A stretch of 64,000 bases of DNA from Flavobacterium zepuense (lineage in GTDB: Bacteria > Bacteroidota > Bacteroidia > Flavobacteriales > Flavobacteriaceae), in contig NZ_VJVZ01000014.1 of the NCBI RefSeq assembly GCF_007097145.1, forward strand, positions 1 through 64,000, read 5' to 3'. How positions within the stretch are numbered: position 1 is the stretch's first letter; each line of letters begins with the position of its first letter. A program made the position numbers and the translations under genes. The notes under the pieces are model-generated. The model was not told the origin of the DNA. It did no database searches and saw only the letters and a program-made list of their open reading frames with translations. Shown here piece after piece: positions 52,242 through 60,534 of the stretch.

Positions 52242-52272
52242 CAAAGGTATCAAACAAACTGTAATACAGCAA
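52242..52272 (-). promoter_or_regulatory. rpiB promoter
   Basis: On the minus strand: TTG (52270-52272), 20 bp spacer, TACCTTTG (52242-52249), full consensus, 24 bases before the start codon. Confidence 0.65.
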
Positions 52273-52837
52273 TAAAGAGGGCAATTTTAATGCTTTACAG
52301 GTAGGTGCACGTGCGTTTAAGATACTATAAAAACTGTTAAAAAACTACATTGTTAGTAACTATTGAAAGCCATTGAAAACAAAGGAGATAAGAATTAACC
52401 AACTTTGTTGATAACTATACAATCAAAAAAGAAAGATTTTTTGCCATCGTAAGCTAATTTTTATAATGCAAAACGTAAATCAATCCTGCAACTTTATTTT
52501 TAGAATTTTGCTTAGAAGTTATCAGACCCTGAGTAGGATTTATTAACACAAATTAACAAAGGTTTTAGTGAACATTTTTAATGTAAATAACCTTTTAACC
52601 ATTGTTAATAAGTGTTGGCGAAAATTACGAAAACAACTCATTTATATTTGTTTACATTCTCTTAACATTGTTGAAACATTTGTATAAAATTGTATAACTG
52701 CCAATACAGCGATTATCGTAAAAAGTTATACCGGTTATTAACACGCTATAATAACCACCATAAATTTTATAAATTTTAAAAAAAAGAATTGTTGTTATTA
52801 ATAAGTGTTGATAACAATTTTGAAGATTGAATTTTTT
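52273..52837. other. AT-rich gene-free region with DnaA-box-like 9-mers (oriC candidate)
   Basis: About 565 bases without a credible ORF. The 9-mer TTAT[T/C]AACA, one base from the DnaA box TTATNCACA, occurs five times: plus strand at 52540-52548 and 52735-52743, minus strand at 52406-52414, 52603-52611 and 52806-52814. An A/T-only stretch near 52756-52785 sits beside the last box. Genes to the left near it (rpiB, DUF2007-like, tex) run minus and those to the right (rnr onward) mostly plus. An origin or a DnaA-regulated region would fit; a plain AT-rich spacer cannot be excluded. Confidence 0.4.
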
Positions 52838-53077
52838 TCAGACAATTTTTAAATTGTTGTCTTTGTCAAATGCTGTAAGGATGCGGTTTACTGTATCAAG
52901 GTCGTTGGGGTGTACTTTAAGTTTAATGCCACCCAGGGCGTGGGCATACATGGGTACAACGGTTAGCATGGTTTCGTTTTCAAAGTAAAACTGCAGGCCG
53001 GCATCCTGTAATATGTGTTTTAGTATGGCAATTTCATGCGGGTAGGTAAAAACTGCTGCTGTTATAAATTGTTTCAT
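52838..53077 (-). CDS. DUF2007-like small protein
   Basis: 79 residues: 'VFTYPHEIAILKHILQDAGLQFYFENETM' and 'GGIKLKVHPNDLDTVNRIL' match the putative signal-transducing DUF2007 (GlnB-like fold) domain. Cytoplasmic, role unknown. Divergent from rnr and next to the oriC candidate. Confidence 0.82.
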   Translation of the reverse strand: MKQFITAAVFTYPHEIAILKHILQDAGLQFYFENETMLTVVPMYAHALGGIKLKVHPNDLDTVNRILTAFDKDNNLKIV

Positions 53078-53196
53078 GTCAGCATATTATTAAGTAATAT
53101 ATGTATAAATGTAGCCATTTAAAAGTTATTATTTCATTAAAGGGGCTTACAAATCTATTTGTTATTTGTAAATTTCAGCATTATTTTAAAAAATGT

Positions 53197-55383
53197 ATGA
53201 GTAAGAGAAACGGAAAACCGTCGGCAAAAAAGGAAAAAGACTTTTCTGCAAAAATTTATAAGATACTCGCTAAAGATCCCAATAAATCATTTAATTACAA
53301 GCAAATAGCAGCAGTGCTGGAGCTTACCGACACCCAGAGCAGGAACGAGATCATAAAAGAACTTAAGCTGCTGGCCGGAAGGGAAAAGATTGAGGAGATA
53401 GAAAAAGGCAAGTATACTGTAGTATCTAAAGCTGACTATGTAGAAGGAAAGATTGACATGACCAGCAGGAAAACAGCCTATTTTGTTTCGCCTGAGCTGG
53501 AAGAAGATGTATTTATACCCACCAATAACCTTAACAAAGCCCTTGATAAAGATAAGGTTAAGGTATATATATACAACAGGAGAAAGGGCAGGAGGCCCGA
53601 AGGTGAGGTTGTTGAAGTAATTGAACGATTTAAAACAGAGTTTGTAGGCGTTATAGACATACAAAAGAATTTTGCTTTTGTAAGTACGGCCAATGCAAAA
53701 ATGTATACCGATATTTTTATCCCTAAGAACAAACTGGGCAATGCCGAGAACGGTGATGTTGTGCTTGTTAAGATGGACGACTGGCCTGCTAAAGCCGACA
53801 GCCCTTTTGGTGAAGTGATCCGTGTACTGGGCCGCCCGGGAGAACACAATACCGAAATTCATGCGATATTGGCCGAATATGGTTTACCGTATGATTTTCC
53901 TATTGATGTAGAGGTATTTGCACAAAAAATTGATACTGAGATTCATCCGGAAGAGATTGCAAGGCGAAGGGATATGCGTAATGTATTAACCTTTACGATT
54001 GACCCGAAGGATGCCAAGGATTTTGATGATGCGCTATCGTTCCAAAAACTGGAGAACGGTAATTATGAAGTAGGTATTCATATTGCAGATGTATCGTACT
54101 ACCTGCAGGAAGGTACCATACTGGACGCCGAAGCTTACCAAAGGGCAACATCGGTTTACCTGGTAGACAGGGTAGTACCCATGCTTCCGGAAGTACTGAG
54201 TAACTTTGCGTGTTCATTGCGTCCAAATGAAGAGAAATATACGTTCTCTGCCATATTTGAGATCAGTGAAAATGCAGAGGTAAGAAACCAGTGGTTTGGC
54301 CGTACGGTTATATATTCCGACCAGCGTTTTGCTTATGAAGAAGCACAGCATATTATAGAAACCGAAGGCAATACCATACCGGCTGAAATATCCTTAACCG
54401 GTGCTGAGTATACCGTTTCGCCCGAAATTCAGTTCGCTACCTTAAAGCTTAATGAGTTATCTAAAGTACTTCGTAAAAAGAGGATGGCTAATGGTGCCAT
54501 ATCTTTTGATAAGGTAGAGGTTAAATTCAACCTTAACGAAGCCGCAGAGCCTATAGGTGTGTTCTTTAAAGTGGCTAAGGATGCCAATCACCTTATTGAG
54601 GAATTTATGCTTTTAGCCAACCGTAAGGTGGCTGAATTTATTGGTAAACAAAAACCTAAGAAAACATTTGTATACCGTATTCACGATGAGCCTGACCAAG
54701 ATAAGCTTATTAACCTGCAAACGGTTATATCTAAGTTTGGTTATAAGATCGACTTTAAATCTAAGGGCGATATATCAAAATCGTTGAATAACTTACTAAC
54801 TGAAGTTCAGGGTAAAAAAGAGCAGAACCTTGTAGATACCCTTGCCATAAGAACCATGAGCAAGGCTAAATATTCAACAGAGAACATAGGGCACTATGGG
54901 CTTGCGTTTGATTACTATTCGCATTTTACATCGCCCATACGCCGTTACCCGGATGTTATGGCACATAGATTGTTACAGCATTACCTGGACGGAGGCGCAT
55001 CGGTAGATGAAGAGGTGTACGAAGAGCAGTGTAACCACTCTTCTAACATGGAAGGGCTGGCTGCCAATGCAGAGCGTGACAGTATTAAGTACATGCAGGT
55101 TAAATACATGCTGGACCATAAGGACGAAGAATTCCTTGGGGTTATATCGGGCGTTACTGAGTGGGGTATTTATGTAGAGATTGTATCGAACAAGTGTGAG
55201 GGTATGTGCCGCATACGCGAAATTAAAGATGACTACTACACATTTGACGAAAAACAGTATGCCTTGGTAGGGGAGGTTACTAAAACGCTCTTACAGCTGG
55301 GCGACGAGGTTTTTGTTAAAGTTAAAAATGCCGACCTGGTTAAAAAACAGCTCGACTTTACCTACCTGCGTAAAAACGAATAG
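53197..55383 (+). CDS. rnr: Ribonuclease R
   Basis: 728 residues from ATG 53197 (MSKRNGKPSAKK), chosen over 53101 because the extra 32 residues are hydrophobic and not family-like. Order: winged-helix and cold-shock domains (about 20-230), RNB exonuclease core with metal-binding Asp in 'DPKDAKDFDDALSF' (about 269) and 'HFTSPIRRYPDVMAHRLLQ' (about 588), and a C-terminal S1 domain. Degrades structured RNA 3' to 5' in the cytoplasm. The Lys-rich tail of E. coli RNase R is missing. Confidence 0.95.
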   Translation: MSKRNGKPSAKKEKDFSAKIYKILAKDPNKSFNYKQIAAVLELTDTQSRNEIIKELKLLAGREKIEEIEKGKYTVVSKADYVEGKIDMTSRKTAYFVSPELEEDVFIPTNNLNKALDKDKVKVYIYNRRKGRRPEGEVVEVIERFKTEFVGVIDIQKNFAFVSTANAKMYTDIFIPKNKLGNAENGDVVLVKMDDWPAKADSPFGEVIRVLGRPGEHNTEIHAILAEYGLPYDFPIDVEVFAQKIDTEIHPEEIARRRDMRNVLTFTIDPKDAKDFDDALSFQKLENGNYEVGIHIADVSYYLQEGTILDAEAYQRATSVYLVDRVVPMLPEVLSNFACSLRPNEEKYTFSAIFEISENAEVRNQWFGRTVIYSDQRFAYEEAQHIIETEGNTIPAEISLTGAEYTVSPEIQFATLKLNELSKVLRKKRMANGAISFDKVEVKFNLNEAAEPIGVFFKVAKDANHLIEEFMLLANRKVAEFIGKQKPKKTFVYRIHDEPDQDKLINLQTVISKFGYKIDFKSKGDISKSLNNLLTEVQGKKEQNLVDTLAIRTMSKAKYSTENIGHYGLAFDYYSHFTSPIRRYPDVMAHRLLQHYLDGGASVDEEVYEEQCNHSSNMEGLAANAERDSIKYMQVKYMLDHKDEEFLGVISGVTEWGIYVEIVSNKCEGMCRIREIKDDYYTFDEKQYALVGEVTKTLLQLGDEVFVKVKNADLVKKQLDFTYLRKNE

Positions 55384-55407
55384 TAAAAATTGCGTTTTGT
55401 ATAGAAT

Positions 55408-55435
55408 CTCAAAGTCCGAAAGTGAAATATTAAGC
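55408..55435. repeat. 28 bp repeat, second copy of 14309-14336
   Basis: An exact match of 28 bases (begins ctcaaagtccgaaagtg) to the intergenic block at 14309-14336. It lies between rnr and the first DUF2807 gene. The flanking bases resemble each other only in being T-rich. Confidence 0.7.
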
Positions 55436-55496
55436 GTTTTTTATCGTCTTTAAGACGAATTAGAATATCATCAAATAATCAAAAATAAATTCAAAA

Positions 55497-56165
55497 ATGA
55501 AAAAAGTAATTTTAATAGCCTTTTTAGGTGTAAGCCAGTTTATAGCGGCACAGGTAACTAAAAACCTGGGCGATTTTAGTACTGTACGTGTATTTGATAA
55601 AATTAACGTTACCCTGGTTAAGAGCACTGAAAATAAGATAGTTTTAAGGGGCGAAGGCTCTAATGATGTAGAGGTAGTTACTAAAAACAACGACCTTAAA
55701 ATACGTATGAAGCTTACCAAGATACTTCAGGGTGAGAACATTGACGCTACCGTTTACTACAAAAGCGTAGATGTGGTAGAAGCCAGCGAAGGTGCATATG
55801 TAGGATCGTCTGACACCTTTAAAAGCACTGCTTTTGAGGTAAATGCTAAAGAAGGTTCTACTATCAAATTAAACTTTGAGGTTCAGAAACTTAAGTCGAA
55901 AGCAGCATCTGGCGGTATACTGGAGTTAACGGGATCGGCTGATAACCATGCTGCTACGGTAACATCGGGTGGTATCTTAAAAGCTAAAAGTCTCGAAACA
56001 AAACAAACTACCGTAGGCATTACCGCAGGTGGAGAAGCCGATGTGTATGCCTCTGATTTTGTGGATGCTAAAACCACTGCCGGTGGTACTATAGATGTTT
56101 TTGGATCGCCAAAACAGGTTAACCAGAAAACATCGGCCGGTGGGAAAATAAACGTTATTAAATAA
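55497..56165 (+). CDS. Head GIN domain (DUF2807) secreted protein
   Basis: 222 residues. Signal peptide (MKKVILIAFLGVSQFIAAQ), then a right-handed beta-helix-like DUF2807 domain with 'SGGILELTGSADNHAATVTSGGIL' and 'SAGGKINVIK' repeats. These domains are common in Bacteroidota envelope proteins and have no proven activity. Followed by a terminator and a paralog. Confidence 0.85.
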   Translation: MKKVILIAFLGVSQFIAAQVTKNLGDFSTVRVFDKINVTLVKSTENKIVLRGEGSNDVEVVTKNNDLKIRMKLTKILQGENIDATVYYKSVDVVEASEGAYVGSSDTFKSTAFEVNAKEGSTIKLNFEVQKLKSKAASGGILELTGSADNHAATVTSGGILKAKSLETKQTTVGITAGGEADVYASDFVDAKTTAGGTIDVFGSPKQVNQKTSAGGKINVIK

Positions 56166-56191
56166 TACTTTTTATCGTAACAATACAGTAG

Positions 56192-56230
56192 TAACCTCTT
56201 AAGATACAATTCTTAAGAGGTTTTTTTTTT
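56192..56230 (+). terminator. Terminator between the DUF2807 genes
   Basis: Stem aacctcttaaga / tcttaagaggtt with a six-base loop, then ten T. The two paralogs are thus separate units. Confidence 0.9.
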
Positions 56231-56305
56231 GAGCAAAACTGTAACGTTCAAAAAAAAGTGCAGTCTTTACCATGAACAAATTAATCATACTAAACATTAT
56301 TACTC

Positions 56306-56953
56306 ATGAAAGCATTATACGTAACAGCAGCCCTGGCTGTATTTAGCCTGGCTTCAGCCCAAAAAACGACTGATCTTAAACCTTTTAAAAGCCTTACTAT
56401 AGGGCCTGATGTTAAGGTTAAACTGGTACAATCTAAAGAAAATAAGCTTGTTATAGAAAGCGGTGAAGAAGAGGAACTACAGATAAATAATGCCGGTGGA
56501 ACCCTTTCACTTAACGGCCCTGACCTTAGGCTGACCTTGTATTATAAAGATGTACTGGAAAATATCTCCTTACAGGCAGATGCTGAAATTGAGGGAGGTG
56601 ATGAAATAAAATCGAATAACCTAAACATTAAGGCCAATGCAGATGCAAAAGTAAACCTTAAGATAAATGTAAAAAAACTGAATACAGAAGCTGATTCTGA
56701 TGCACAAATAACCCTTACCGGTAAAGCTAAAGATCATGCTGTAACGCTATCATCTGATGCACAATTACATGCGAAAAGCCTGGTTACTGAAAATACTAAT
56801 GTAGAGCTGTCATCTGATGCTACGGCAGATATTACCGTAAAAGACACTGTGAATGCTACTGCATCGTCTGACGCTTCACTTAAAATATACGGCAACCCTA
56901 AAAAAGTAAACGAGGTTAAAGGAGATGATGCTAAAATAGAGCTTGTTAAATAA
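56306..56953 (+). CDS. DUF2807-like secreted protein, paralog of the preceding one
   Basis: 215 residues. Signal peptide (MKALYVTAALAVFSLASAQ) and a beta-helix domain with 'SSDAQLHAKSLVTENTNVELSSDA' and 'SSDASLKIYGNPKKVNE' repeats. It shares the layout and the ending 'G.PK.VN' with the protein at 55497-56165 but has Asp/Ser-Asp rather than Gly-Gly turns. More acidic. Function unknown. Confidence 0.83.
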   Translation: MKALYVTAALAVFSLASAQKTTDLKPFKSLTIGPDVKVKLVQSKENKLVIESGEEEELQINNAGGTLSLNGPDLRLTLYYKDVLENISLQADAEIEGGDEIKSNNLNIKANADAKVNLKINVKKLNTEADSDAQITLTGKAKDHAVTLSSDAQLHAKSLVTENTNVELSSDATADITVKDTVNATASSDASLKIYGNPKKVNEVKGDDAKIELVK

Positions 56954-57040
56954 CCCTTTTCAGTTAAATAAAATGTAATTATTAAGGCCTTTTTTTAATT
57001 TAAATTTAAAATGGTAACTTGCAGTCACTAAACGCAATTA

Positions 57041-57727
57041 ATGTTACACGATATTTTAAAGGCCATTCCGTTAGGATTTTTTTTAAGCGTAATGCCGGGT
57101 GCAGTTTTTTTTGTATTGCTGGAAACCAGCGTACTAAAAGGCTTTAAAGCGGCTATTGCTTTTGATCTTGGTGCGGTTACATCTGATGTTGTTTTTATAC
57201 TTATAGCTTATTTTAGCAGCTATAAATTACTAGAAAAGATTAAAGATGAGCCGGGACTCTTTATTTTTGGAGGCATTATTATGCTTACCTACGGTATTAT
57301 ATCGTTCTTAAAGATTAATAAATCTAACAAGAATGAGCTGGTAGACGATGCCGCAAAAGACATTATAAGTAAAACGCGAACCAACTACTTTAGCCTGTTT
57401 GCAAAGGGTTTCCTGCTTAATTTTATCAATATTGGAGTATTGCTGTTCTGGTTGGGTATCATTATTACCTGGGGCCCGCAGCTGGATCTTAAACCATCCC
57501 GAATGTTTGTATTCTTTACATCGGTAATTGGTACTTATTTTATAATAGATATTGGTAAAATAATGCTTGCCAAGCAGTTAAGGAGCAAGCTTACCATGGG
57601 TAACATCATGAAAATAAAGCAGGGTATAAGCATTATACTTATGATATTTGGTATCGCTTTACTGGTACAGGGGTCTTTCCCTAAAGAACTGAACTCTACA
57701 ATACAAAAATTTGAAAATCAGAACTAA
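57041..57727 (+). CDS. LysE family exporter
   Basis: 228 residues with about six hydrophobic helices; begins 'LKAIPLGFFLSVMPGAVFFVLLETSVLKGFKAAIAFDLGAVTSDVVFI', the LysE/RhtB N-terminus with its PG motif. Probable inner-membrane exporter of an amino acid or similar compound; substrate not known. Shares a terminator with the tRNA gene. Confidence 0.88.
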   Translation: MLHDILKAIPLGFFLSVMPGAVFFVLLETSVLKGFKAAIAFDLGAVTSDVVFILIAYFSSYKLLEKIKDEPGLFIFGGIIMLTYGIISFLKINKSNKNELVDDAAKDIISKTRTNYFSLFAKGFLLNFINIGVLLFWLGIIITWGPQLDLKPSRMFVFFTSVIGTYFIIDIGKIMLAKQLRSKLTMGNIMKIKQGISIILMIFGIALLVQGSFPKELNSTIQKFENQN

Positions 57728-57744
57728 ACCAAAAATTTAGACAT

Positions 57745-57776
57745 AAAAAAACCCGCTAATTTAGCGGGTTTTTTGT
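57745..57776. terminator. Bidirectional terminator between lysE-like gene and tRNA-Cys
   Basis: Stem aacccgctaa / ttagcgggtt flanked by A-run and T-run. Ends transcription from both sides. Confidence 0.9.
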
Positions 57777-57782
57777 TTTAAG

Positions 57783-57853
57783 AGGCATCTAGCGGATTCG
57801 AACCGCTGTACGAGGTTTTGCAGACCTCTGCCTAGCCACTCGGCCAAGATGCC
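57783..57853 (-). tRNA. tRNA-Cys (anticodon GCA)
   Basis: 71 nt cloverleaf on the minus strand. Acceptor stem GGCATCT / AGATGCC, anticodon arm GAGGT-CTGCAAA-ACCTC giving GCA, TpsiC loop GGTTCGAATCC, and discriminator U73 as expected for tRNA-Cys. CCA is not encoded. Confidence 0.97.
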
Positions 57854-58019
57854 ATTCTTGTAACGGTTGGCAAATTTACATATATTTTGCAGTAACGCAA
57901 GTAAATTGAAATTAATTTACATTCAAATTTTATCTTTCTTAAGATTGGCTTAAGAATTTTATAATGTTAAAATTATCTAAAAATAAATTTATATTCGCAA
58001 AAATTTATAAGATATTTTA

Positions 58020-59972
58020 ATGAAAAGACTGTGGTACCTAAAATCTGTTTTTAATTTTATAGTAATAGGATTAATTATAACAACCCTGAGCAGGATTATC
58101 CTGTTTTCAATTTTTAGCAGCAGGATATTAGATACCCCTCAGTATTGGAAAGTTTTCCCCATAGGTATACGGTTCGACCTCATACTGTTATGCTACCTTT
58201 CTTTTCTTCCTTTTGCAATTATAACCTTTGTACCGGCGCGTTTTAGCAGGTATTACAAAGGTTTTTTAAATTTTTACTACACTCTGTTCTTAGTGCTGCT
58301 TTTGTTTATGGAGCTTGCAAGCCCAAACTTTATACAGCAATATGATACCAGGCCCAACAGGATATTTTTAGATTACTTAATGTATCCTAAAGAAGTAGTG
58401 GGTACGCTGTTTAAAAGCTACCTGCCATCAATAATCATAGCGGTTGTAGTGGTATCTGGCTTTATTTATGCATTGGTAAAAACCAGGAAGAAGCTTTTTG
58501 CAGTACCTTACGTATCTTACAAATCAAGGCTGATTATCTTCCCTCTGGCGGGTTTTCTCTTGTTTTTTGGAGCAAGGTCCAGCTTAACCTCAAAAAGGCC
58601 TATAAACGCAAGTAACGCCGTTTTTTCGTATGATCAGCTTACCAATTGCATGGGCTTAAATTCGTTTTATACTGTTGCCTTTGCGGGATACTGTTTAAAA
58701 AATGAAGGTGACGCTAAAAAAATGTACGGTAAGATGGATAAGGAAGAGGCCTATAACCGTGTAAAAAAATACATGACGGCACAACCGACAGATTTTACCG
58801 ATGCTTCTAAGCCATTATTACATAACCAGTTGCCCGATAGCCTTAGCAACCAGAAATATAATGTAGTTATCTTTTTGCAGGAAAGCCTGGGTGCGGAATA
58901 TGTGGGCAGCCTTGGTGGTTTGCCGCTTACGCCTGAGTTTGATAAGCTAACTAAAGAAGGCCTTTTGTTTACTAACCTTTATTGTACAGGCACCCGTAGT
59001 GTAAGGGGTATAGAGGCTGTAGTTACCGGGTTTTTACCATCACCGTCAGAAAGTGTGGTTAAGCTTAGTAAATCGCAGTCAGGTTTTTATACCCTGGCCG
59101 ATCTTTTTAAACAAAGGGGTTACGATACCAGTTTTATTTATGGTGGTATGGCTAATTTTGATAATATGGCATCGTTTTTTAATGGTAATGGTTTTGAAGA
59201 TATTGTAGATGAAGAGGATTTTGATGCCGATGGCAACAAATATGCTTTTAAAGGCACCTGGGGCTATAGCGATGAAGACCTGGTTACCAAAGCAAACGAT
59301 TATTTTAAAAAGCAGGGCGGCAAACCGTTCTTTTCGTTAATGTTCTCTACATCTAACCACGAACCTTTTGAATTTCCAGACGGACGCATACAACTTCATG
59401 ATAAACAAAAAACTACGGTTAATAATGCTATTAAATATGCCGATTTCTCGATAGGTAAATTTTTTGAGCTCGCTAAAAAAGAAGCTTATTTTAAAAACAC
59501 CATTTTTGTTGTAATAGCCGATCATAACACCCGTACCTATGGTAAAAATCTGGTACCGGTAAATAAATTCCACATCCCGGCATTAATAATTGGGCCTAAT
59601 GTGGTTAAAGGCAGTAAATACAGCAAATTGTGCAGCCAGATAGATATTGCGCCTTCTTTATTAGACATTGCAGGGATACGGGTGCAAACTCCTATGGCCG
59701 GCCGCGATATCTTTAAATTAAACGATGCTGTAAAAGGCAGGTCTATCATGCAGTTTCATGATATTAATGCCTTTAGGGTAGAAGACCAGGTGGTTATAAT
59801 GCAGCCTTTTAAAGCACCATTGCAGTTTAAAATGATAAACGATACCGAAATGACCCCTGTACCTTTAGACCCTGAGCTGGCTAAAGATGCCCTGGCTCAC
59901 GTTACGGCAGCCTATAATTTGTATAATGATGGAACCTACACCATACCACATAAAAAAGATACCGGCAATTAG
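58020..59972 (+). CDS. LTA synthase family sulfatase-like membrane protein
   Basis: 650 residues. Five hydrophobic helices lie in the first ~215 residues, then a periplasmic sulfatase-fold domain (about 275-600). 'VIFLQESLGAEYVGSLGG' has a metal-binding Glu, 'CTGTRSVRGIEA' the nucleophile Thr, 'SFIYGGMANFDNM' and 'FVVIADHNTR' further metal-site residues. Gram-negative relatives move phosphoglycerol or phosphoethanolamine to envelope glycans. Exact substrate unknown. The terminator hairpin covers its stop codon. Confidence 0.9.
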   Translation: MKRLWYLKSVFNFIVIGLIITTLSRIILFSIFSSRILDTPQYWKVFPIGIRFDLILLCYLSFLPFAIITFVPARFSRYYKGFLNFYYTLFLVLLLFMELASPNFIQQYDTRPNRIFLDYLMYPKEVVGTLFKSYLPSIIIAVVVVSGFIYALVKTRKKLFAVPYVSYKSRLIIFPLAGFLLFFGARSSLTSKRPINASNAVFSYDQLTNCMGLNSFYTVAFAGYCLKNEGDAKKMYGKMDKEEAYNRVKKYMTAQPTDFTDASKPLLHNQLPDSLSNQKYNVVIFLQESLGAEYVGSLGGLPLTPEFDKLTKEGLLFTNLYCTGTRSVRGIEAVVTGFLPSPSESVVKLSKSQSGFYTLADLFKQRGYDTSFIYGGMANFDNMASFFNGNGFEDIVDEEDFDADGNKYAFKGTWGYSDEDLVTKANDYFKKQGGKPFFSLMFSTSNHEPFEFPDGRIQLHDKQKTTVNNAIKYADFSIGKFFELAKKEAYFKNTIFVVIADHNTRTYGKNLVPVNKFHIPALIIGPNVVKGSKYSKLCSQIDIAPSLLDIAGIRVQTPMAGRDIFKLNDAVKGRSIMQFHDINAFRVEDQVVIMQPFKAPLQFKMINDTEMTPVPLDPELAKDALAHVTAAYNLYNDGTYTIPHKKDTGN

Positions 59973-59985
59973 CCGGTTTTTTTTT
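59961..59985 (+). terminator. Terminator overlapping the sulfatase stop codon
   Basis: Stem accggc / gccggt around the stop codon TAG, then nine T. The loop contains the stop. Overlaps the 3' end of folB slightly on the other strand. Confidence 0.8.
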
Positions 59986-60343
59986 ATGCCCTGTATTCTT
60001 CAAGCTGAATGGTAACTGCCTGTACATCGCCACCTATGGGCGGGTTAAGTTTAGATACGGCTAATATAATTTGCGATACCTGTGGCAACTCATTAAACAC
60101 CCGTTGTACAATGCGTTTGGCCACATGCTCCAATAGTTTAGACCGGATGGCCATTTCTTCCATCACAATTTTATTAAGGTGCACGTAATCAACGGTATCT
60201 TCAAGCTCATCGCTATCCATCGATTTTCTCAGGTCGGCTTTAATCTCAAGGTCAACCGAATAATCCGACCCTATTTTGCTTTCTTCTACCAGGCAGCCGT
60301 GGTACGAAAAAGTGCGTATGTTCTTTAATTTTATAATTCCCAT
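59984..60343 (-). CDS. folB: Dihydroneopterin aldolase
   Basis: 119 residues, the family length. 'IKLKNIRTFSYHGCLVEESKIGSDYSVDLEIK', 'DTVDYVHLNKIV' and 'LLEHVAKRIVQRVF' are FolB signatures, with the catalytic Tyr/Glu/Lys region intact. Acts in folate synthesis. A -7 box TAACTTTG (minus, 60373-60380) precedes it. Confidence 0.93.
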   Translation of the reverse strand: MGIIKLKNIRTFSYHGCLVEESKIGSDYSVDLEIKADLRKSMDSDELEDTVDYVHLNKIVMEEMAIRSKLLEHVAKRIVQRVFNELPQVSQIILAVSKLNPPIGGDVQAVTIQLEEYRA

Positions 60344-60383
60344 TTTATTTTAGTTTCTAAGTAGCGGAGTGGCAAAGTTACAA

Positions 60384-60500
60384 GAAGTCATAAAGTCTAA
60401 GGTCATAAAGTCGTAAAGAATTGCATCGGTAAATAAATCATAGTATTTGCTCTAATCTTTATAGACTTTCCACTTTATGACTTTATAGACTTTAGGACTA
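60384..60500. repeat. Short repeats 'cataaagtc/gactttat' upstream of glnS
   Basis: Two blocks (about 60384-60416 and 60458-60500) of repeated 'cataaagtc' and its complement 'gactttatg' form an imperfect inverted repeat. No gene in this gap. Confidence 0.5.
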
Positions 60501-60506
60501 TTTAAT

Positions 60507-60514
60507 TACCTTTG
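60507..60514 (+). promoter_or_regulatory. -7 box (TACCTTTG) of glnS
   Basis: Perfect TAnnTTTG, 20 bases before ATG 60535. No clear -33 TTG; the short-repeat block lies directly upstream. Confidence 0.5.
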
Positions 60515-60534
60515 CAATCTTATTTACAAAAGCT

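Noticed and set aside
52273..52837. Riboswitch or ncRNA gene in the 52 kb spacer
   Set aside because: No stable GC stem or T-run terminator pattern consistent with a structured RNA was seen; short 9-mers explain it better.
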